DNA of 6,362 bases. Origin: Pseudomonadota bacterium (GTDB lineage: Bacteria; Pseudomonadota; Gammaproteobacteria; Burkholderiales; Burkholderiaceae_D). A program made the translations under genes and the position numbers. The notes beneath the pieces were generated by a model, which was given only the letters and a program-made list of their open reading frames with translations, searched no databases and was not told the DNA's origin. The stretch lies in the NCBI GenBank assembly GCA_023435945.1, contig JAEZLB010000284.1, positions 1 to 6,362 on the forward strand, given 5' to 3'. Of this stretch, positions 1 to 4,192 are shown in pieces (positions within the stretch are counted from its first letter, which is position 1; every line of letters begins with the position of its first letter).

Positions 1-464
1 ATGCATCCCCGTGCTGTCATGCCCGGATTCCCGATCCGGCAAGCCTCATTTGCCTGCCTTATTTTGAGTAGAGGGAGAAGGAGGTAAGTAAACGGAACAC
101 AAAATTAATTATGTTGTCTTTAGCTTAACGAGGGCAAACACCCTGAAATAGAATGCCGATGATGTTTTTTTGCTCAGGTCGGCCTCTATATTTATCGCAA
201 GAGAACTCGTAATTGCATGATAGGAAGGAAACTTTGCTCTAGTTTGGTGATCCAGTGCATTGACGAGTTATGTACTACAATTACCAACGTTTCAGTATGG
301 CAATTGTCGAAGCACACAAGGCGGGTTAGGAGTTGAAGTTATGACATGAGGAGTGTTGTCACGTGTCATGGCTTGAGCTAAACCACCTGAGCATAAATTA
401 ATTAATTGCAGATTGTTATTGTTACGCAGCACGTCTGCGGATCGATTAACCAAGAGGAAAAAAT
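1..464. other. Long AT-rich intergenic region upstream of the OmpA-family gene
   Basis: I see no gene here that I can support. All three forward frames entering from the left edge close by base 87, so the tail of an upstream gene could lie in the first 60-85 bases, but nothing identifies it. A small hairpin CCGGAT/ATCCGG (23-28 with 34-39) lies near the edge without a T-run. A 39-codon ATG frame at 217-336 has no Shine-Dalgarno and no coding character. A TACAAT box at 276-281 could be a -10 element, but the nearest TTGACG (260-265) is only 10 bases away, so no good promoter can be called. The region presumably holds the promoter and 5' leader of the OmpA-family gene, including a CGCAG/CTGCG hairpin (425-429 with 435-439) just before its ribosome binding site. 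Confidence 0.5.
341..369. repeat. Nested inverted repeats upstream of the OmpA-family gene
   Basis: ATGACA at 341-346 is the perfect complement of TGTCAT at 364-369, and a T-G wobble plus a G-C pair extend it inward. The same left arm TGACA (342-346) also pairs with TGTCA at 357-361, so two right half-sites share one left half-site. It lies about 95-125 bases before the OmpA start codon, where an operator or a leader hairpin could sit. No known regulator site is recognised; chance is possible. Confidence 0.3.
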
Positions 465-1142
465 ATGAAAAAGATCACTACACTACTTATCGCCGCGACC
501 GCAGCCGTTGCTTTCTCTGCCACGGCTCAGACTGTATCTAGCGATTTAGTGGATAAGAACTCCGCCACACCCAAGCCAGGCTATGTTTCAGATAGCCGCG
601 GCCCTGTTGTGGTTAGTGGTACCGGTAGTTGCGTTCGCTCCGGCACTTGGGATCAAGCTGACCGAGTTGTAATCGGCTGTGATGGCGTGGTTGCACAGGC
701 CGCACCCGCTGTTGTGACACCGCCTCCGGCACCAGCACCAGCGCCTGCCCCGGCGCCAGCTCCGGCACCAGTACCCACTTCCGAAAAGGTCAGCTTCGCC
801 GCTGACACCTTCTTCGACTTCGATAAAGCCACTCTCAAGCCCGAAGGAGAAAAAACCCTGAATGAGCTGGTCAGCCGTATCAAAGATGTTGATCTGGAAG
901 TAGTAATTGCCACCGGCTACACCGATTCCACGGGTAGCGAGGCATACAACCAGAAGCTGTCCGAGCGTCGTGCTGAAGCCGTGAAGAACTACCTGGTTTC
1001 CCAGGGTCTGCCGGCCAATCGTGTGTACACGGAAGGCAAAGGCGAATCCCAGCCTATCGCCAGCAACAAAACCCGCGAGGGCCGCGCCCAGAATCGTCGC
1101 GTGGAAATCGAAGTGGTCGGTACCCGCACGGTTAACCGCTAA
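465..1142 (+). CDS. OmpA-family peptidoglycan-binding outer-membrane/periplasmic protein
   Basis: The 225-residue product has a Sec signal peptide (KK n-region, hydrophobic core 7-18, cleavage likely after A19-T20-A21). A short module with C56 and C72 around a tryptophan (W62) follows, probably disulfide-linked. Then comes a Pro-Ala dipeptide-repeat linker (about 85-104) and an OmpA C-terminal domain (about 107-218). That domain shows the TDSxGxxxYN motif near 153-162, LSERRA at 165-170 and GRAxNRRVEI at 206-215. D154 and R169 occupy the positions that bind diaminopimelate in E. coli OmpA. There is no eight-strand barrel, so it should tether the outer membrane or periplasm to peptidoglycan rather than form a pore. 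The start is fixed by AGAGGA (453-458) ahead of ATG. It ends in its own terminator and so is probably monocistronic. The compact two-Cys type is common in Betaproteobacteria, where it is usually annotated OmpA. Confidence 0.93.
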   Translation: MKKITTLLIAATAAVAFSATAQTVSSDLVDKNSATPKPGYVSDSRGPVVVSGTGSCVRSGTWDQADRVVIGCDGVVAQAAPAVVTPPPAPAPAPAPAPAPAPVPTSEKVSFAADTFFDFDKATLKPEGEKTLNELVSRIKDVDLEVVIATGYTDSTGSEAYNQKLSERRAEAVKNYLVSQGLPANRVYTEGKGESQPIASNKTREGRAQNRRVEIEVVGTRTVNR

Positions 1143-1179
1143 GTCGATGAACCCATAAGGTCATTCAGCCTCCCCCCTC

Positions 1180-1206
1180 AAGCCCCGCTTCGGCGGGGCT
1201 TTTTTA
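1180..1206 (+). terminator. Rho-independent terminator of the OmpA-family gene
   Basis: AGCCCCGC (1181-1188) pairs perfectly with GCGGGGCT (1193-1200) around a stable TTCG tetraloop, and A1180-T1201 can extend it. A run of T to 1205 follows directly. It lies 38 bases after the stop codon and separates this gene from ubiG. Confidence 0.93.
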
Positions 1207-1237
1207 TGCCGACACAGATTCGGACACCCCATCCTCT

Positions 1238-1261
1238 TTGACGCTCCGCGTCCGGTACAAT
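1238..1261 (+). promoter_or_regulatory. Possible ubiG-gph promoter
   Basis: A TACAAT -10-like box at 1256-1261 lies between the OmpA terminator and ubiG. A TTGACG at 1238-1243 resembles a -35 box but is only 12 bases away, well short of the usual 16-18, so the pair is not a textbook promoter. A start of transcription near 1268 would leave a leader of only about 20 bases. The nonamer CGGTACAAT (1253-1261) recurs before ssrA (2684-2692), which favours it being a real -10 region. Confidence 0.4.
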
Positions 1262-1288
1262 ACCCGCTTTACCGAAACGCGATTCCCT

Positions 1289-1984
1289 ATGAATGCCGAT
1301 CCTCTAGAACTACAGAAATTCAGCGACCTGGCGCATCGCTGGTGGGACCCCACTTCCGAGTTCCGCCCGCTGCATGAAATCAATCCCCTGCGCCTGGAAT
1401 GGATCAATGCACGTGCCCCGCTGGCGGGCAAGAAGGTGCTGGATGTCGGATGTGGTGGCGGCATCCTGGCCGAATCCATGGCGCGCAAAGGTGCCAATGT
1501 GACGGGTATCGATCTGTCAGAAAAAGCATTGAAGGTCGCAGACCTGCACAGCCTGGAATCTGGCGTAGCCGTACGCTATGAATTGATTGCAGCCGAAGCA
1601 CTGGCAGCACGCGAGCCAGGTCAATACGATGTGGTCACCTGCATGGAAATGCTGGAACATGTGCCGGATCCCGCCTCTATCGTGCAAGCCTGCGCAACGC
1701 TGGTCAAACCGGGTGGCAAAGTGTTCTTCTCGACTATCAGCCGCAATCCCAAGGCTTATCTGTTTGCGGTACTTGGTGCGGAATATCTGCTGAATCTTTT
1801 GCCCAAGGGAACTCACGATTACGCCAAGTTCATCAAGCCTGCCGAACTGGCAAGCTTCGTGCGCCAGGCCGACATGACCGTGGATGGCCTGAAAGGCATG
1901 ACCTACAACCCGATCACCAAGATTTATTCACTCAATCAGGACACCGATGTGAATTACCTGATGGCCTGCACTCGCCCGGCATGA
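1289..1984 (+). CDS. ubiG: UbiG, bifunctional O-methyltransferase of ubiquinone biosynthesis
   Basis: UbiG performs both SAM-dependent O-methylations in ubiquinone synthesis: on the 2-polyprenyl-6-hydroxyphenol-type intermediate and on demethylubiquinol. The 231-residue product has the family N-terminus ([11 protein letters not shown], 11-21, then [12 protein letters not shown], 25-36). It shows class I methyltransferase motif [10 protein letters not shown] (50-58), the acidic end of strand 2 at GIDLS (73-77), and [11 protein letters not shown] (118-128). Its C-terminal part carries the [13 protein letters not shown] segment typical of UbiG and linked to membrane association. I chose ATG 1289 over an in-frame TTG at 1238 because [11 protein letters not shown] matches known UbiG N-termini and the TTG overlaps promoter-like sequence. 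No clear Shine-Dalgarno precedes the ATG. The stop overlaps the next start as ATGA, so the two genes are probably translationally coupled. Confidence 0.96.
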   Translation: MNADPLELQKFSDLAHRWWDPTSEFRPLHEINPLRLEWINARAPLAGKKVLDVGCGGGILAESMARKGANVTGIDLSEKALKVADLHSLESGVAVRYELIAAEALAAREPGQYDVVTCMEMLEHVPDPASIVQACATLVKPGGKVFFSTISRNPKAYLFAVLGAEYLLNLLPKGTHDYAKFIKPAELASFVRQADMTVDGLKGMTYNPITKIYSLNQDTDVNYLMACTRPA

Positions 1985-2649
1985 CCCAAACTCTCTTTCG
2001 CCGCCCGCGCGCAGTCCTGTTTGATCTCGACGGCACGCTGGCCGACACCGCGCCAGACTTGGCCGCCGCCGCGAATCAATTGCGTCTGGCATACGGCCTC
2101 GCACCCACGCCCTATGATCAATTGCGACCGGTGGCCTCAGCCGGTGCACGCGGCCTGATAGGTGTCGCTTTCGGACTAAAACCGGGCGATGCGGAGTATG
2201 AAGCCTTGCGCCTTGCCTTCCTTGACAACTACGCTGCTGCCATCGCCACACACAGCACGCTATTCGACGGCATTCCAGAACTACTGCAAGCGCTGGAGAA
2301 ATGCGGGATCAAGTGGGGCATCGTTACCAACAAACATGCGCGCTTTACCGAGTTACTAGTGCCGGAAATCAGTCTGGAACATGCCGCCTGCTTGATCTCC
2401 GGCGATACGACACCCCACCCCAAGCCTCACCCGGCCCCCTTGCTGGAAGCCGCACGACGTATCGATGTCGCGCCGCAGGATTGCTGGTATGTCGGGGATG
2501 ACCTGCGCGACATCCAGGCCGGACACGCTGCGGAAATGATGACCATTGCAGCGGCCTGGGGCTATTGCGGCGATTCCGAACCCATGAGCTGGCAAGCCCA
2601 TGCAATCGCGCAGACGCCACACGATGTACTCAAATTAATTCCCGACTGA
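1981..2649 (+). CDS. gph: HAD-superfamily phosphatase (phosphoglycolate phosphatase Gph or MurNAc-6-P phosphatase MupP)
   Basis: A 222-residue HAD hydrolase with every catalytic motif intact: DLDGTLADT (15-23, nucleophile D15, acid/base D17), VTNK with T116, K148 in a HPKPHP context, and [11 protein letters not shown] (171-181) with D173, D174 and D177 for magnesium. The alpha-helical cap lies between motifs I and II (about 25-95). This is the Gph-like subfamily, which removes 2-phosphoglycolate made during DNA repair or oxygenase side reactions. A Pseudomonas gene sitting beside ubiG encodes MupP, which dephosphorylates N-acetylmuramic acid 6-phosphate in cell-wall recycling. This gene also sits directly after ubiG with a 4-base overlap, so MupP activity is a real alternative that sequence motifs alone do not settle. 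No separate promoter or Shine-Dalgarno is obvious; expression should depend on ubiG translation. Confidence 0.9.
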   Translation: MTQTLFRRPRAVLFDLDGTLADTAPDLAAAANQLRLAYGLAPTPYDQLRPVASAGARGLIGVAFGLKPGDAEYEALRLAFLDNYAAAIATHSTLFDGIPELLQALEKCGIKWGIVTNKHARFTELLVPEISLEHAACLISGDTTPHPKPHPAPLLEAARRIDVAPQDCWYVGDDLRDIQAGHAAEMMTIAAAWGYCGDSEPMSWQAHAIAQTPHDVLKLIPD

Positions 2650-2686
2650 CTCTTGAAATCCGCCTGCGTCCCTCCATCTACTGCGG

Positions 2687-2692
2687 TACAAT
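2687..2692 (+). promoter_or_regulatory. Candidate -10 box of ssrA
   Basis: TACAAT (five of six to TATAAT) ends 11 bases before the predicted mature 5' end of tmRNA, leaving a short pre-tmRNA leader for RNase P to remove. The -35 region is poor: CTGCGT at the 17-base spacing. TTGAAA at 2653-2658 is 28 bases away, too far to pair with it. The box shares CGGTACAAT with the ubiG upstream region. Confidence 0.5.
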
Positions 2693-2703
2693 GACAGTGT
2701 TTT

Positions 2704-3080
2704 GGGGCCGACCTGGTTTCGACAGGGGTGGCAAAGCAGAGCAGGGCATACCGAGGACCGATCACCTCGTTAATCCAACCGGAAATGCTTAAATGCAAAC
2801 GATGAATCTTACGCTCTCGCAGCGTAAACCACTAGAAACCTAAGAACTTTCTAGCTCTGCACCATCTCTTCCCTGGGGTGGGCTGGCAACAGCAGCAGAG
2901 TCATATACAGGGAATCGCGTTATGTCGGGTTACTTGGCATGGCGTTAAATTTAGGTAACTCGCCTTGAAGAAGCGTGTGCGTCCGCGTCAGCAAGGTTAA
3001 AACCAATTGACACCACTAAGTATGTAGAACTGCCTGTAGAGTGCTTCTGGACGCGGGTTCGATTCCCGCCGGCTCCACCA
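2704..3080 (+). ncRNA. ssrA: tmRNA (transfer-messenger RNA)
   Basis: This 377-base RNA rescues ribosomes stalled on broken messages, together with SmpB, and adds a degradation tag to the unfinished protein. The 5' end GGGGCCG (2704-2710) pairs with CGGCTCC (3070-3076), with the G-U wobble at the third pair that marks alanine acceptors. A3077 and an encoded CCA (3078-3080) finish the 3' end. The conserved GACCTGGTTTCGACAGG lies near the 5' end. The T-arm is GCGGG/CCCGC (3053-3057 with 3065-3069) around loop TTCGATT. The tag frame lies at 2795-2827, and a perfect 7-base hairpin follows it (CTAGAAA 2832-2838 with TTTCTAG 2848-2854). It is a one-piece tmRNA, not a permuted two-piece form. Confidence 0.97.
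2795..2827 (+). other. tmRNA proteolysis-tag reading frame
   Basis: The codons GCA AAC GAT GAA TCT TAC GCT CTC GCA GCG TAA encode ANDESYALAA, with the alanine on charged tmRNA added ahead of it. The AND start and the hydrophobic ALAA end recognised by ClpXP/ClpAP-type proteases match other betaproteobacterial tags. The resume codon is GCA at 2795. Confidence 0.95.
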
Positions 3081-3087
3081 TCCATTC

Positions 3088-3111
3088 AACCGTTAATGAC
3101 ACATAACGGTT
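3088..3111 (+). repeat. Hairpin just after ssrA (processing signal or weak terminator)
   Basis: AACCGTTA (3088-3095) is perfectly complementary to TAACGGTT (3104-3111) around an 8-base loop, starting 8 bases after the encoded CCA of tmRNA. There is no T-run, so intrinsic termination would be weak. A hairpin here could instead stop 3' exonucleases or mark the tmRNA precursor end for trimming. Confidence 0.45.
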
Positions 3112-3197
3112 ATCAGTACCACACGAGGATTGCTTCGTGCGTTTTCATTGTTGTCCTTTCATATCACTTCCTTCCCTCTTACTACGAAGCCGCAGGC

Positions 3198-3224
3198 CCT
3201 TTTCAGAAAACACACCTGAAAAGG
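3198..3224. repeat. Perfect 9-bp inverted repeat
   Basis: CCTTTTCAG (3198-3206) pairs with CTGAAAAGG (3216-3224) around a 9-base loop. An alternative pairing, ACACC (3212-3216) with GGTGT (3227-3231), would compete with it. There is no T-run after it. By rough counting, a 9-bp perfect arm with a short loop is unlikely by chance in a region this size, but I recognise no known element. Confidence 0.45.
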
Positions 3225-3303
3225 AGGGTGTTTCACTGGCTACACCTCTCCGCAGTTTCTGTGTCCCGGGGCGGGTCCCTTTCAGAGCACGCACAAAAGA
3301 AAT

Positions 3304-3375
3304 GTCATGAGCACTTGCCATGACTAGGCAACACTGATGGCATTCGCTACATTAGCGGGATTGCATGATCAATCC
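3304..3375 (+). promoter_or_regulatory. Cluster of hairpins before the small membrane-protein gene
   Basis: Four inverted repeats nearly fill these 72 bases: GTCATG/CATGAC (3304-3309 with 3319-3324, extended inward by GC/GC past a bulged A), TGCCAT/ATGGCA (3316-3321 with 3337-3342), CGCTA/TAGCG (3345-3349 with 3353-3357, 3-base loop), and GGATTG/CAATCC (3358-3363 with 3370-3375). The first two overlap and cannot form together. The ribosome binding site of the next gene begins 12 bases later, so an mRNA leader or tandem operator is conceivable. A weak promoter (TAGGCA 3325-3330, 17 bases, TACATT 3348-3353) lies inside it. Individual short repeats could be chance. Confidence 0.3.
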
Positions 3376-3395
3376 AGTTGAGTCTTGAGGAGCGT

Positions 3396-3725
3396 ATGTT
3401 TTTATTGGTGTGGCCCATCTTGGGCGCTGTCTACTATTTTGAAGGCCCTTTCCTTCCCACCCTGCTCGCCTGCTCGGTACTTCACGCTTTATACGTAGCT
3501 TCCACCACCCATCACAAATGGGTGCTCCTCCCCGCCCTGGGATCCATCTTTGCGGTGATCATGCTCAATGACCGTTTTCGTGATCTCGCAAGCGACCCTT
3601 TGGCGGCAACCGTTAACCCGCTAGTTTCGTTCTGGGAAGTGGGTCCTTACATTCTCCCCACCATGGTCCTAGTTAATACGACCCTCCTCGCTCTCTACCA
3701 GAAAATCTGGGGAGACGAAGGATAA
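3396..3725 (+). CDS. Small multi-pass membrane protein of unknown function
   Basis: The 109-residue product is strongly hydrophobic with about four predicted membrane segments: roughly 2-15, 18-36, 41-57 and 84-101. A polar, charged loop (NDRFRDLASDP, 58-68) separates the last two. The basic patch HHK (39-41) and the C-terminal tail YQKIWGDEG give some topology signal but no family motif. I do not recognise the family. The start at ATG 3396 is preferred over the in-frame TTG at 3378 because GAGGAG (3387-3392) lies directly before the ATG, although the 3-base gap is unusually short. The TTG has no Shine-Dalgarno. It stands alone, with over 300 bases free on each side, and follows a hairpin-rich leader. 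Hydrophobic segments plus a ribosome binding site make it likely to be a real gene. Confidence 0.65.
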   Translation: MFLLVWPILGAVYYFEGPFLPTLLACSVLHALYVASTTHHKWVLLPALGSIFAVIMLNDRFRDLASDPLAATVNPLVSFWEVGPYILPTMVLVNTTLLALYQKIWGDEG

Positions 3726-3878
3726 AACCCCGCGCTGCCTTACTCATCTCGCTTGCACCAACTGAAAACGCCTGCACTATCCCGGCGTGCAAACTCCGCC
3801 TCCATCACTGCAATCTCCTGACCCAGAAGAATTACCCCTGACGGAAAAAGCACGCATACGCCTTGCTACAACAAAACA

Positions 3879-4034
3879 GTGAGCCGCCGCTTCTTCCAGG
3901 AGGCCGGATTGGTTTTCATGGACCTTTACGACCTTAACCAGCAATTCCACTGGTTTATAAATCACTCGCCGCCCTTGCCTGCCCTCCACCCTCATCATTT
4001 CAGTCCACCACACGGGATCTGCACCTTGCGTTAA
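3879..4034 (+). CDS. Doubtful 51-codon ORF, perhaps a gene remnant
   Basis: From GTG 3879 a frame of 51 codons runs to TAA at 4032-4034. Its first part reads like ordinary protein (FFQEAGLVFMDLYDLNQQF, residues 5-23), while the rest is rich in Pro and His. The GTG overlaps the TGA of another open frame (ending PEELPLTEKARIRLATTKQ) as GTGA. That could be translational coupling, or one old reading frame broken by a frameshift. AGGAGG at 3896-3901 is inside this frame, too far from the internal ATG at 3918 to be a good Shine-Dalgarno for it. I recognise no family. Confidence 0.2.
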   Translation: MSRRFFQEAGLVFMDLYDLNQQFHWFINHSPPLPALHPHHFSPPHGICTLR

Positions 4035-4097
4035 TAAAGTGGTTTCTGATCCCTATGCCCCACGCATCCATCGCTTATTTCTTTCAATCGATATTTA

Positions 4098-4126
4098 GTG
4101 ACACAACGCATTGCCTTCGCGATAAT
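4098..4126 (+). promoter_or_regulatory. Sigma70-type promoter of the lipoprotein gene
   Basis: GTGACA (4098-4103, five of six to TTGACA) and GATAAT (4121-4126, five of six to TATAAT) are exactly 17 bases apart. Transcription would start near 4133, giving a leader of about 60 bases before TTG 4193. It is the best-formed promoter in the window and sits in AT-rich sequence. Confidence 0.6.
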
Positions 4127-4132
4127 TAGCAA

Positions 4133-4147
4133 GTTACATTTTGTAAC
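4133..4147. promoter_or_regulatory. Palindrome at the predicted transcription start (candidate operator)
   Basis: GTTACA (4133-4138) and TGTAAC (4142-4147) form a perfect two-fold repeat around TTT. It begins about 7 bases after the -10 box, so it would cover positions +1 to +15, a classic place for a repressor dimer. The specific regulator is not recognised. It could also act as a small 5' hairpin in the mRNA. Confidence 0.4.
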
Positions 4148-4192
4148 AATATGGATGTAAAGTCTGAGATTTAAAGTTTGGCGGGAGGCAAG

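Larger units (their letters stand above)
3081..3395. other. Intergenic region downstream of ssrA, rich in inverted repeats
   Basis: I see no convincing gene. An ATG frame at 3096-3323 (75 codons) lacks a Shine-Dalgarno, starts inside the loop of a hairpin, and looks like chance. What stands out is secondary-structure potential: perfect inverted repeats at 3088-3111 and 3198-3224, and a cluster at 3304-3375 just before the next gene's ribosome binding site. An imperfect 21-base direct repeat (16 of 21 identical) is seen at 3195-3215 and near 3275-3295, both copies around CTTTCAGA or CTTTTCAGA. No terminator with a T-run follows ssrA. Confidence 0.5.
3726..4192. other. Intergenic region before the lipoprotein gene
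   Basis: No established gene is seen. The first 300 bases have coding-like GC content and hold two short overlapping forward frames: one open from 3769 and closing with TGA at 3880-3882, and one from GTG 3879. They may be a decayed or tiny gene. A reverse frame at 3777-4013 starts with GTG, has no Shine-Dalgarno, and is probably chance. From about 4030 the sequence becomes AT-rich and contains the promoter and palindrome of the lipoprotein gene. Confidence 0.5.

Noticed and set aside
78..84. A perfect Shine-Dalgarno (AAGGAGG) near the left edge
   Set aside because: No ATG, GTG or TTG lies within 5-12 bases downstream. The first ATG (111) opens a frame of only five codons.
217..336. A 39-codon ATG frame in the region before the OmpA-family gene
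   Set aside because: No Shine-Dalgarno, no recognisable protein character, AT-rich non-coding context.
653..913. A reverse-strand frame under the OmpA-family gene with a Gly-Ala repeat
   Set aside because: It is the antisense shadow of the Pro-Ala linker (GGN/GCN opposite CCN/GCN) in a certain gene.
1238..1288. TTG 1238 as the ubiG start, adding 17 residues
   Set aside because: The extra residues do not match UbiG N-termini and the codons overlap promoter-like sequence; [11 protein letters not shown] from ATG 1289 is the family start.
3058..3080. ssrA 3' end as an att site with an integrated island
   Set aside because: No integrase gene and no second copy of the ssrA 3' end occur in the window; kept only as a question in the ssrA-flank finding.
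3096..3323. A 75-codon ATG frame after ssrA
   Set aside because: It starts in the loop of an inverted repeat, has no Shine-Dalgarno, and spans further hairpins. It has one hydrophobic patch but no family signal.
3777..4013. A 78-codon reverse-strand frame between the small membrane protein and the lipoprotein
   Set aside because: GTG start without a Shine-Dalgarno and low-complexity Gly/Ser end; the forward frames look at least as protein-like.
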